Source: Pestalotiopsis fici W106-1 | Taxonomy: Eukaryota > Ascomycota > Sordariomycetes > Amphisphaeriales > Sporocadaceae | Length of the DNA: 64,000 bases | Assembly: GCF_000516985.1 (NCBI RefSeq) | Contig: NW_006917092.1 | Coordinates: forward strand, 3,364,619 to 3,428,618 | Direction of reading: 5' to 3' | Shown here: positions 1 to 10,497 of the stretch, one piece after another | How the letters are laid out: every line of letters begins with the position of its first letter | Numbering within the stretch: position 1 is the first letter of the stretch | The notes under the pieces: model-generated | The model's input: the letters and a program-made list of their open reading frames with translations, nothing else | The model's database searches: none | What the model was told of the DNA's origin: nothing | Made by a program: the position numbers and the translations under genes

Positions 1-191
1 ATTAACCTTCAGCCGGTTGTACAACTCCAACAATGATGCACTAGATTCGCCTTTCACTACCCCGCAAACTGTACCCGAGCCCTTCATCATGTCTATGTAT
101 ATTACCCAGCTTGATTCTAATAGTTGAGCTCAATCAATGTGCCAGGACCATTGCTTGAACTCTAGCAGAATCCCTGTGTAGGATATCGAAC

Positions 192-1556
192 ATGTCAAAA
201 TCTGCGCACAATTGGTCTTCGCTCCCCGGAGCCATGGACAAATCCGTCTCGTCATTGAAACAAGCCCTAGATAGAGACCCGCAATGGCAGGCCTTTATCA
301 ATACCAAGGCAATTGTTCAGTCAGTGACCATTGGCGTTCAGTCTGTCGGCGCCGACGATGCTATTCTCGTAAAGGTCGACCCTGGAGCCAAAACTACAGT
401 CGACACCGGATCATCAAAGGCCGCAGACTTTACACTTCAGGCCAAAGCCGACCAATGGGAAAAGTTCTTTGATGCCAATCCCAAAGCGCCATACACCAGT
501 TTCGTCGGCCTGCAGGGTATGAACATCAAGCAGGAAGGCGTCGGCGTCCACGGCGATCAGCTCAAGTTTGCGCAGTACGGGCATCTTGCGACGCGCCTGC
601 TGGACCTGCTTCGCGAAGGCTTGCATGGCCCTATCAAGGAAACACACATGGACCTTCCGGAAGATGATCACATTGTTGGAAAGTATATCTACCTCGACTG
701 TCCGGTCTGGGGTCGGACCAAGATCTTCTACGAGACCTGCGGATCCGGCCCCCAAGAGATCGTCTTTTGCCACACCGCCGGCGCCGACTCCCGTCAGTAC
801 CATGGCGTGATGAATAATGCAGACATGCAGCGTGCTTGCACCATGGTGGCATTTGACCTCCCAGCGCACGGCAGATCTTTTCCCGGCGCCAATTATGTAC
901 CTGGAAACCATACCAACAACGAAGATGCCTACGTTGGGACCATTGCGGCCGTGGTCAAGGGCCTGCGACTCAACAAACCAATCATTTGCGGAGCCTCCAT
1001 GGCCGGCCAGGTATGCGTCGCCGTGGCGATTCGCAACGACGAGGTTCGTTCCGGCGGGACGATACCTCTACAGGGCTGCGATTACTTGACCATGGATCGA
1101 CAGTTCCAAGATAAATCGCCACTCGTCAATCAGTCGCTCTTCAATCCAGACTGGATCTATGGCATGATGGCTCCACAATCGCCGCACGCCAACAAGCAGC
1201 TGATTTGGCACATGTATAGCGGACAGGCGTATGGCATCTTCCACGGTGACTTGGACTTTTACTTTGGCGGCTTCGACGCTCGAGATCGTGTGCACAAGAT
1301 TGATGTTCAAAAGTGTCCCATTTACTTTCTCACGGGCGAGTATGATTGGAGCACTACTCCAGACATGAGCAAGGCGACCGCCGACAAGATCAAGGGCGCT
1401 GGTTTCAAGAAGATGGACAATCTCGGGCACTTTCCCGCAACCGAGAACCCGCAGCTTTTCGTGCCCTATCTGCTCGAGGCCATTGACTACATCCAGAGAA
1501 CACGCAAAGATCCCGAGCCAATGGTGGATGAGGGTAAATATCTCGATGTAGTATAG
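192..1556 (+). CDS. SCP2-like / alpha-beta hydrolase fusion protein
   Basis: Uninterrupted 454-residue reading frame from ATG. The first ~150 residues look like a sterol-carrier-protein-2 fold: a strand-rich stretch followed by a helix-rich region with an ADQWEKFFD-type segment and a GDQLKFAQ-type end. The rest (about 170-440) is an alpha/beta hydrolase. The oxyanion region is FCHTAGADS, the nucleophile elbow is GASMAG (Ser269), the acid candidate is Asp385 in GEYDWS and the base is His413 in LGHFPATENP, so the triad looks complete. There is no signal peptide, so it is probably intracellular. By family it would hydrolyse an ester, lactone or C-C bond; a lipid-like substrate is inferred from the SCP2-like part only. 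It converges on the gene at 1559, with 2 bp between the stop codons. The hydrolase call is firm, the SCP2 call is moderate and the substrate is unknown. Confidence 0.85.
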   Translation: MSKSAHNWSSLPGAMDKSVSSLKQALDRDPQWQAFINTKAIVQSVTIGVQSVGADDAILVKVDPGAKTTVDTGSSKAADFTLQAKADQWEKFFDANPKAPYTSFVGLQGMNIKQEGVGVHGDQLKFAQYGHLATRLLDLLREGLHGPIKETHMDLPEDDHIVGKYIYLDCPVWGRTKIFYETCGSGPQEIVFCHTAGADSRQYHGVMNNADMQRACTMVAFDLPAHGRSFPGANYVPGNHTNNEDAYVGTIAAVVKGLRLNKPIICGASMAGQVCVAVAIRNDEVRSGGTIPLQGCDYLTMDRQFQDKSPLVNQSLFNPDWIYGMMAPQSPHANKQLIWHMYSGQAYGIFHGDLDFYFGGFDARDRVHKIDVQKCPIYFLTGEYDWSTTPDMSKATADKIKGAGFKKMDNLGHFPATENPQLFVPYLLEAIDYIQRTRKDPEPMVDEGKYLDVV

Positions 1557-1558
1557 TT

Positions 1559-3518
1559 CTAGTAGCTATCCAAAGGCTTTTGACTTTCGCTCGGTCCGAG
1601 GGCAATTGTCTCCTTGCGAAGCGTGACACGATACGCCGGCAGTTCTACTGTGACCGCCTCTTTTCCGTCTTCTGCTTCATCAAGCGTGAAAATGAAGTGG
1701 TCCTGCGACTGGAGGCCATACACTATCCTATCCATTTGCGCCCAGGTGATGCATGTGGCCATGGGCCATAGAAATTGCTTGTCCACCGCAGCCAGCTGCT
1801 CAGCTGTGCCAAATGTGGTCACACCTCTCCAGGAGCTCTGGTCCTCTGCCTCCAGACCCGTCGGGTACAGTCTCATCCTGACATTCTCCTCGTCTTTCTT
1901 GTCCTCAGTCTTAGCTCCAGGATCCGTGGCAGTGCCCTTGATAAAGGCCCTCTCAATGGTGGGGAACGATTCAAAAATATCAACACCCCGAACTGTCCAA
2001 TTGGTGACCTTGATGCCAGGGTTCTCGTCATTGAGCGACAAGGTGATGGACGAATTGGATGCTGCGTCACTATAAGTTCCGGTGTGCGTCTTTCGCATCT
2101 CTTCCTTGCCAGCCTCCTCCAGCGCGGGCAGTAGTGCATTGATCACGGCCGTCGTAATGGCTAGGACAGTAAATGCGGACGTCTCGGGGCCAGCCGTAAA
2201 TACCTGGAAAACAATATCATAATCGGGAATCAAGACAAAGTTTGAATTATAGTCAAAGATGTTGCCCATCTTGGTGTAGAGCTCAATCAGACGCCCGTCC
2301 TTGGTCACATTGGTGAACCGGTAAACTTCCCATGGCGTGCCGAGTAATGTGGCAGTTGACGATGTGGGAGCCACGGGCTTGAGCCAGCGCCGCGTGCCGA
2401 CTGGAGAAAGCTGCTCATTTTTAAGAATGGAAATTCCAAAATCGAGCATATCTGAAAGACTCGAGTAATAGTCGCCAGCGCTAATCAATGGTTAAAACCC
2501 TATCAAAACAAGTTATTTGGAATACTTACGCCTTCTCGAGGCCTACAGTGGCCGTCCACCACGTATCGTCGACAGGAATCGCACCGAGACTGTCATCGGG
2601 CTTGCTGACGAATGTGTGATGCATGCCCGTGGGTTCCCAGATGGTTTGGCGGACATAATCGGAGAAAGTCACATTGGTGGTCATCTCCACGGCCCAGCTG
2701 AGTAGGGCAAAGGCAACGTTGGAATACACGGCATCTGTAAACGGAGGGTACACAGGAGGGCGTTGACCAAAGAGATCCCAGAACACTGTTCTTGTCAGCG
2801 TAATCCGACGTTACAGATCGCCTTGACGTACCATTTTCCGGACAAGGAGGATCGCCTTTGATGGAACAATTAAGCTGGATCGAATTATCAATCTCCGGAA
2901 AGCCAATGTCTGTCCAATTGTTGCTCGAATCTGTGGAGAGGTCTATTACCACTGTCCTCGCGCGTCAGTAGCTCTTGACGACCCATGATTAGGAAAGGCA
3001 TGCCACATACAATCAGAGGGAGCACCTAAATGTGACGAGAGGGCACCAAGTGTGATGTCATCCCAATCAACCATCCACATCTGGTTCCGCATTCTAGATT
3101 GCTTGCCGAGATTTCGAAGTTCGGGCAGAAACTTTGTGATGGGATCGTTCAAATCCATGCCTTCAGTCTTCAAGACAGCAAGGACGGGGAATAGTTTTGA
3201 AGTGCTGGCCAATCGATACACTGTGTCTGCATCGACCTTCTTGACTCCATTGGCGCCATAGTTTTCGGGCGTGAAGTGGAACTCCAGTATGGGCTTGGCC
3301 TCATGAATGGACTGGACACCAAAGGAGATGGCGGATTTCTCTAGAGATGCAGTAATGTTGTGCAAGGTCTCATTCAAGACGGACATTTCCTTCTGCAAAT
3401 GTGCATTCGACCTCGGTGTCTTTGGCGCAGGCAGTACCGCGCCTAGAGGAGGGCACAGACCGTCCAATGCCGCCAGAGCACCACCCAGCAGACCTGACAA
3501 TAGGTATGCGTGCCTCAT
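1559..3518 (-). CDS. Secreted serine beta-lactamase-like (class C / penicillin-binding fold) protein
   Basis: Four exons: 3518-3011, 2951-2832, 2785-2530 and 2480-1559. The introns are 59, 46 and 49 bp, all GT..AG, and give a 601-residue protein. The N-terminus is a signal peptide (hydrophobic segment LLSGLLGGALAAL). The catalytic signature of serine beta-lactamases and D-aminopeptidases is present: STSK with Ser105 and Lys108, then a YSN motif in exon 3 as the second signature. Several N-x-S/T sequons fit a secreted glycoprotein. Fungal members of this family usually act on esters or amides, or have lost activity, rather than conferring drug resistance. The C-terminal ~300 residues form the extra beta-rich domain common in fungal homologues. 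The start was chosen because it gives a clean signal peptide. Substrate unknown. Confidence 0.85.
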
Positions 3519-6279
3519 GGTTGATGTTGTTGCACAAAGCCGGAGAGAGCAGCAAACAAGGCCGCAGATGCAAGAAGCAGACTCTGGTAGTCACTTGGCG
3601 CAGGTATCGATGAGGTTCTTGCAGGCGGCCAGCATGAAGTAATTATACCAGGCATCAATGAGCATCAGTGAGATTTCTCAATATTGGCATGTCGAAACCG
3701 TGAGCGCCACACGGAGTTCGGAGTTCATCCAATGAAAAGCATCATCATTCGTTCAAACAAGACAAAAGGGGCAGGCTTGCATGAGACCTTTCCCTAAGGG
3801 GCTGGTGTCATTCGTTACAGCGGCCGTAAGCTGCAGCATGTCAGCGTCAAGTTGTTACGTCTTACGCGGGGCATTCCTTCTTTCACGTCGCACTGCACCA
3901 AGAAATCCAGAGTTGAGAGAGCGACAATCCTACCATGTCCGTCCGTATCCCGTATCCGTGAGAACATGGCGTTGGGCATTCGGCCGGCCGACCGAAGCCC
4001 CACTGCGGTTCGGGTCGAAGAGGGTGAGACTCTGCGCCCTGTGCCGATGGATGCGCCCGCGGGTCACCAATCTCCCAGGGGCCAGACCTGCAGTCCCGGG
4101 CCTGCGGTTTCGGCAGGGTGCCGAGAGATCGTGGAACATTGATCATACGTCTCCGCCTTCTCCATTCCTTCTTTTCTTTTTCGTTTTTACTACTCAAAAA
4201 GGTCCTTCTTTTTGATATTTCGTCATATTCGACTGCGTAGGTATCCATTGTGGCCCAACGAAAGAACGCGCACGTTTGTTTGGCAGCCCAACGTGGTGCC
4301 CTGGCCCTCCCCCTACAAGATTAACCAGATTTCAATAGCGCGTCTTGTAATTAAGAAAGAGTCACGATGGCACAAAAAGAAACACCACACAAAATTCATC
4401 GCACCCAGAGGATGAAGTTCAAAAGGTACCGATGGAATTGTTGACTGGGACCCTCCAGTGACAAAGGGGCATTCGATTTGATGCAAGAAAACAGTATCAG
4501 TCCCTCGTGCTGCGTTGCATCTAAACAGCAGGATGGAAATTGGTTGAGCACCATCAACTGGGTGGGCACTTTACACCAAACACGTACAACAAGGACATCG
4601 TGTCCCATGCCGACGATCAAAAGAAGAATTCTCCCTTCCAGAACACTGAAAAATCCTTGGCAATTTTTTTTTTTTTTTTCAGTTATTATTCGGCTCCGCC
4701 CATCGTACGAAATACGTAAATCCACGGAAAAGATGATTCCAATCGAGCGGACCGCGCCTGACACTGTTACCGACACCATGTTATCTTGCTGGGTGCGGAA
4801 AATGACTCGTGCTTCATGTGCGGGACTTTGGTGCTTTTCAGCCCCTAGTGTAGTAGTTTTGACCAAAAGATGCATTTCTTTGCCCATCCTGGGCCTAAAG
4901 ATTGCCATGTTCTTCTCCCCTTTTGCCTGCTAGTGCGCGGTACATGTCGCCGCCGCAGAGAACATGTGGCATTTAGTAGGGTAGTGGAAACTCAAAAGTG
5001 CGGATCACTGCACGTCAGCTCACAGTTAGGGTTGCTTACATGATGGGCTACTGCATTTTTCAGGGGCCCCTTGTCGTGCTTGGCACAATCTGCACGATGA
5101 AATCGCATCTGGAAGCATGCAGACCCAGCTTGCCTCGTGCACTTGGGAAGTCTTAAAATCTTTGCCGTACGCATGCATGTTGGGATAGTAGACAGCATAT
5201 GGATAATGACGTACGAGTGTCTACATTGCATGTAAATCAGTGAAAACCAGACCCCAAGAGAAGGACCGTGTTCACTTGTTGATAGCTTCCATTGATGCCG
5301 CGGATCTTTTCTTCATTCGCACCGTCGCGTCAGACTACCTCGGCAGAGATGGAAGAGCGTTGCAAACTCCACAGCGAAACCAGTCCAGATAGGGTAGAAA
5401 AATGGACGCCGGCAACTGACTGCCGCAAGATAGTCGCACGAACCAACACCTGCCTAGCAACAAGTTATTCTCTAGTTCCAGAATGTTCATCAGACAGACA
5501 GGAGGACAACGCAGACACTGGCAGCTCATGCACAATTACTCGCTGTTGACGAGCATCCGGGTCCTGATTTCCCCCCGCATCGGTATCTGCTCAATTCTAG
5601 ACAAACCCCGAATCAGTGATGCCAATGTGCTTCTAGTTAGGCTTGCCCGTGCTGTGCCGAACGGGTTCCTATCGTGGCGCAAAAATGGCAAAGCCCAAGG
5701 GCCTGGTCTTTTTCCAACGATTGCCACATGCGGGTTGGCGTTGATCATGGTAGACGGGAGATATCTTATCAATACTACGGGACATCAATCTCTTCAGCTG
5801 ACTACCAAGCACATAGCGGCGCCTAGTCGATGTGTGGGCCCCGAGCTGAAGGTCGAATCAAGGCTTTGAAATGGAGATCTCCGCCACGATCCTGGGGGCG
5901 TCCCAGTCCAATGGAAAGTGACCTTGCCGAAGCTGGTGATCTCACCGAAAGTTTCCAAGAAAGTGCTATCCACAGCGGGAATAATCTGTCGACCGAAATA
6001 GAGGCTTCTATGCTCCTCGAGAACAAGGGTCGAACAATGACAGGTCCCTATATCTCCAGGCCTTATCCTTTTGGATTGGCGCGTCGTTCATGTACAACCG
6101 CAACAACAGTAGAACAACGCGCATTCTCACTTTGACGGAACCGTTCGCCTCGAGAACAAGTGCCACGACCAGTCAATTTGGAGCGAATCGATAAGTCTCA
6201 AAGACGATAAACACACGAGCTACCCACGTTTCGAGCTTGGCCATGATCCGCGCTCGGTAAGCCGACGTATCTGGGATTA
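3519..6279. other. Intergenic, no convincing gene (2.8 kb)
   Basis: Only short overlapping frames occur on both strands, without recognisable domains, signal peptides or coherent splice sites. There is a 15-nt T run near 4665-4679. The stretch 3900-4100 is more GC-rich but still shows no codon-like structure. It probably holds the divergent promoters of the flanking genes plus non-coding sequence. Confidence 0.5.
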
Positions 6280-7440
6280 TTGGGAATGGAGACACAGAGT
6301 CCCAGCGGCGTCAGTTTCCGCAAGTTGGATTCTGCGAAATCAGAAATCCGCCTCCTCGAACTCCAGGCGGCAGAAAACATTGAGGAGCCACCAGTCTGTC
6401 GCATCGTCAATGTCGCACTCACGGATAAGACGGAATATGTCGCCATCTCATGCCTGTCCGCGGAGACCGAACAGGAACCCGTCTTCATCAATAACAAGAG
6501 AATATTGGTCCCGGCGGCATTGGGCCAGGTGTTGAGGCATGTGCGGGCCGTGTTCCTCGACCCCACCGTACGGCTGGACCGCTCGCGCTCACCCGGCCAG
6601 GGCAAGGAGAAGAAGGGACCGCCCAGCTGGCTCGTCCAGGCATTAAAACACGTCAAGTCCATCTTTCCGGAATCACCCAGAGGCAGATTCGATGAAGCTG
6701 GCGAAGGGCCCTTGCTGGTGTGGCTTGAGCCCTTTTGCGTCGACAGGCGCAACGCGCAAGAGACGGCCCAGCAGTTGACGCACATGGCCATGGTGTACCG
6801 GTCCGCGCAGATCGTCGTCGGCTGGCTCGGACTCAAGACGGAGCTAACGGATGTGGCACTGGACGTCTTACAGCAGGTGGAGGCCGTCTTCCCGCCTCAT
6901 TTCGGCGAGCCCGAGGACAAGCTTCTCCACCCAGAAAACTACTCGCCGCAACATGAATGGTTGCGCAAACTCGAACATCTCTGGGAATTTGGAACCGACG
7001 GAGTGTATTATTCTGCGCTCCAGGACTTTTCTGCCCGGCCACTATTTCACCGCACCTGGCTTATTGATGAGATCGCCACGGCACGGTACCCGGCATTTCT
7101 TATAGGTGACAGGATAGTATCGTGGAAACAAGTCATTGTACTCAACCGCATGCTGGAAGAAATCAGCAACGAGTCGGCCGTCTTCCCAGCCGGCCTGCGC
7201 CCAGTCGCCCAGTCATGGCCACTCGGCACCATTTACACCATGTTAAAACACTACGAGGAGAGGAAACGGAAAGAAAACCAAGAGGACCAGAGAAATAGTG
7301 CTCTAAAGCAGTACGAGAGGAGGAAGCGCAATGAACAGGCGGCTCAAGTAGCAGGAGCCGGCGCCCTGGCCTACAGCGAGATGAAAGAAAAAGCTAGAAA
7401 GGGATCAGTAGCCGCGTCCAGTTCCGACGCAGGGTCATGA
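6280..7440 (+). CDS. HET (heterokaryon incompatibility) domain protein, divergent
   Basis: Single-exon 386-residue protein. The HET-domain blocks are in the right order: YVAISCLSA (where typical members have YxALSYxWG), then INNKRILVPAALGQVLRHVR, then LLVWLEPFCVDRRNAQE (usually WIDxLCINQxDxxE), then AMVYRSAQIVVGWLG, then FHRTWLIDEIA (usually RxWxxQE). HET domains are known effectors of cell death after non-self recognition in filamentous fungi. Several signature residues are replaced here (for example D to E in the WID block), so activity is uncertain. The C-terminal tail is lysine/arginine-rich with a duplicated coil (LKHYEERKRKENQ and LKQYERRKRNEQ), then an Ala/Gly-rich stretch (AAQVAGAGALAYSEMKE). 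Translation may start at the second ATG (6286). Confidence 0.85.
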   Translation: MGMETQSPSGVSFRKLDSAKSEIRLLELQAAENIEEPPVCRIVNVALTDKTEYVAISCLSAETEQEPVFINNKRILVPAALGQVLRHVRAVFLDPTVRLDRSRSPGQGKEKKGPPSWLVQALKHVKSIFPESPRGRFDEAGEGPLLVWLEPFCVDRRNAQETAQQLTHMAMVYRSAQIVVGWLGLKTELTDVALDVLQQVEAVFPPHFGEPEDKLLHPENYSPQHEWLRKLEHLWEFGTDGVYYSALQDFSARPLFHRTWLIDEIATARYPAFLIGDRIVSWKQVIVLNRMLEEISNESAVFPAGLRPVAQSWPLGTIYTMLKHYEERKRKENQEDQRNSALKQYERRKRNEQAAQVAGAGALAYSEMKEKARKGSVAASSSDAGS

Positions 7441-8327
7441 AGCGCTTATGTACGAGTTTAATGCATGAATAACGAATACCCAAAACTAAAACTTTGAAGT
7501 CTGGCATGGGTGAACTCTGCTTGAGATAGGGACAGGTTGACGACAGGACACCAAGCCACATCAATTCTTGACAATCACTGAAGTAACCCAAACCACGCAT
7601 AAGCCCACAATATGAAATTACCTAGATGGAGCTTTTTTTTTTCCGTCTCTTTTGGACTGATCTGCACCCGAGACGTACTTTGCTGTGGGACGGGGTGGAT
7701 TTGGGGGAGTCCTCTTGGATCTTGCATTTATGTTCTGTCGTCGACCTACAAAGTCTGCCTGGGAAGGGGCCTCGGTGTACTCCATGGTCTCGCCCACTGG
7801 TTTCATCGGTTTCTCGGGTCTGTACGATGACAAAGGGAGTCTTGCCTTTGGATTTTCTTGATGCCAAGCATTAGTAATACGTCGCAATAAACTCCGTAGA
7901 ATAGCCAATGTAACAGATCTCAATGCGACTAGGTGAATTCGAGACGGTGAATCGAAGAATCACTCGGTAAGCCGCCTTTAATTCTCACGGCCTCCATTCT
8001 GATCGGAGATAGCGTTCATTCTCAAAGGCAAATGGCGCTGATCGTGGCTATAACGACTGCCCCTATATCATTAATAATATCAGGTATTGATATGTGGAAC
8101 TTTGGTTCGCATCTGACACGCTCAGTACTGTTATTTAGCCCGCGAGTGTCTCGCCTTGAAAAAAAAAAAAAGATTCAACAATGAGCAGACTGTTTTTGAT
8201 GGCAATCAATTGTATTTGCGCTGTATCATTGGTAGATTGGTTCATGGCTTTCCAACAAATGTTACTATACAGCAAATGCTAAAGGCGAGTTGCTTGAAAA
8301 CCACGCTCCCGATAAATAGATCCAAGC
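7441..8327. other. Intergenic, no gene seen
   Basis: About 0.9 kb between the HET gene and the 3' end of the tannase-like gene. It has homopolymer runs (T at 7629-7637, A at 8159-8170) and short spurious frames only. Probably the 3' untranslated regions of both neighbours. Confidence 0.5.
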
Positions 8328-9954
8328 TCATAAGTCACCATCGTACGGGTAGAGAAGATTTTCATACGTAACGTTCTGATACGTGAAGCTGATGGGAGAA
8401 GTCTCAGGCGCTGTACCATTTTCCACCCAAGCGCGCAACTGGGCGAATAAAGATGTTGGCTGCCCACCAGTTCCACCAAAACAATGAGCCAGACCGGGAA
8501 CCTCAAAATGGCGATAAAAGTCTTGTATCCCATCTGTTGCCAATTTAACCTGCTGGTAATAATATCTACTACCTTTGGGTGTGATATCCTGATCAGACTA
8601 TAGGCTTGTGAGTCATCTCAAGAACAAATTGGCCTCACGAAAATAGCTTGACTACTTACTAGACCATGGAAACTGATCAACTTGCCGCCCAGCTGCGAAA
8701 ATTCTGACAAATCTGGGTTCTGAGTTTCGATGATTGAACTATACTCTCGTTTACTGTTATTAAACATGCTAATGAATTCGTCCAGTGTCAAGTCTGCCAG
8801 GTTGAAATCGGGATCTTTGGCGACAAAGAGTTGGAGCCAGTTTGCGGGAATCCCGTACGATTCCGAGACGTCCATCGAGCATGTGGTAGTATTGCAAATA
8901 GTGCTGGCAGTGCCGCTAGCAATATCAGTAGCGATGCCAAAGCCTGGCCAGAGGATATTTCCTTGCAAATCAGAAATGCCTTGCCAGGTTGCGTGTGCTA
9001 CCATGACGGCTGCCTTGCTTATTTTTACAGAGCCGTTGGTTTGTGCGCAGTCCTCTACTGTCGTTCCGACCAGGGAGGATACATTGAAATGTTCAAGGCA
9101 CATATCCGAGTCTGCAACAATGCCATCCTCGACTCCGTCAAGCGGATCGCAGTACGCGACTGCAGCGGCTGTGATTGCCTTGAGCTCACACCCGTATGGG
9201 TACTGGTCAATCATTGACATGTACAGCTGGGACCAGTACATATTGAACATTGTCTCAGTCCAGTAGATAGCTGGCGCGCCCGCTGCAATCCCGTCAAATG
9301 CATCTGGGTAAAGTTGAGCTAGCATCATGCCTTGTCGACCACCTTGGGAGCAGCCATTCCAGTACGAATAGAGTGGAGGCGCTCCGGAATAGGCATGCAC
9401 GACTTGCTTCGCCAAAATGGCCTGTGTGATTGTCAACAGTCTTCCCACTAGATGTGATCTTTTTTTTTTGCGAAATGGCTTACTAGGTCATTGAGAGAAA
9501 CCGATGCCAGGTTCTGCAGCTTCTGGAGATCTACATGTCCAGGACTGAGCAGGGCCCACGAGTCTGCACTAATCGACGTTCCCAGCCCAGCATCGGTAGT
9601 GACTGTTGCATAGCCTTCTGCCAGATTTGCTAGCATCTGCCACTGTTGTAGAAGACCTCGGCCAGCAACAAAGCCGGCACCTCCGACGGCAATGAGCCGC
9701 TGATTGAAATTATCGGTTGGAAGCAATGTTTCGACTATGATAGTATTATTTTCTTCAGCATGGTTGTAGGAAATGGTGACATTGCAATAGTCAAAATTGC
9801 TCGTCGGGATTTCGGGCTGGTCAAATCGAAGAGTTTGATCAAACTGAAAGGTCGCATTCTGGACAACGTTGGCCAGAACTGAGGTGATTTGAGAGCCATT
9901 GAGGAAGAGGTCACTAAACGTCTCAGGAACACAATTCTGAAAAACGGTTGCCAT
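8328..9954 (-). CDS. Tannase / feruloyl esterase family protein
   Basis: Three exons (9954-9484, 9421-8660, 8597-8328) with 62-bp GTAAGC..CAG and GTAAGT..TAG introns, giving 500 residues. The tannase fold is clear: GGAGFVAG near the N-terminus, nucleophile motif CSQGGRQGM, then FDGIAAGAPA, a Ca-loop-like segment CDPLDGVEDGIVAD, the acid region FHGLSDQDI spanning intron 2, and the base in PGLAHCFGGTGGQP. Family members release phenolic acids such as gallate or ferulate from esters. Most are secreted with a signal peptide, but this start (MATVFQNCVPETF) shows none; the Cys-rich N-terminus otherwise matches the mature form. A TATA-like run at 10046-10059 lies about 95 bp upstream. It is divergent from the Zn2Cys6 gene at 10498. 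Confidence 0.88.
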
Positions 9955-10045
9955 TGTGTGCGACGTAGATGGATATAGAGCTGAGGGAAATGCAATGCGG
10001 AAAGAGGAATACTAGAATAAACTCGAATCTGCATAGAAATACCTA

Positions 10046-10059
10046 TGCATATATATAGG
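10046..10059 (-). promoter_or_regulatory. TATA-like element of the tannase gene
   Basis: CCTATATATATGCA on the minus strand, about 95 bp upstream of the chosen ATG at 9954. Position and composition fit a TATA box and support a start at or near 9954. Confidence 0.45.
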
Positions 10060-10497
10060 AGTTTCGGACCCATTGTGTGTCCGTGGCCCGTTACATATTT
10101 GATGATAGATGATTTCAACGATTGACCATTGTCTGGCTGGGATTCACTATACCTCACGAATGATGCCTTCAATATTAGAAGTGCCCCGCAAATGGAACGA
10201 AAATGCTGCGATTGGCTGGCTACAGCACCCTGACAGATGGATTCAGGCACCCGAATAAGAATTGACTCTAGGCGGCACCATCACCACGGCTTGGCCAATC
10301 GGAAACTTTTCGTTCTTTCGCTTTCCTTTTCCCTGCTTTTCGCTGCAGATTCTTAGTTTCGATTCGTTTTACCACTTCCCGTTTTTCTCTACAAACAAAC
10401 CAACGAAAGTTTATGCTACACCAGATATTGTCCTGATGCGCGACACTGGGCCGGATTCTTGACAAGTAAATTGATACTTCTCACTACACCAATTACG

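Noticed and set aside
2946..3518. The N-terminal 190-codon frame as a separate small gene
   Set aside because: A 59-bp intron with GTATGT, a CTGAC branch and ACAG joins it in frame to the rest of the beta-lactamase-like gene.
4396..4908. 170-codon minus-strand frame in the 3.5-6.3 kb gap
   Set aside because: Runs through a poly-T/poly-A tract (Lys run) and has no recognisable feature or splice context.
6198..6836. 212-codon minus-strand frame over the HET gene start
   Set aside because: Shadow of the HET coding region; Ser-rich antisense translation without features.
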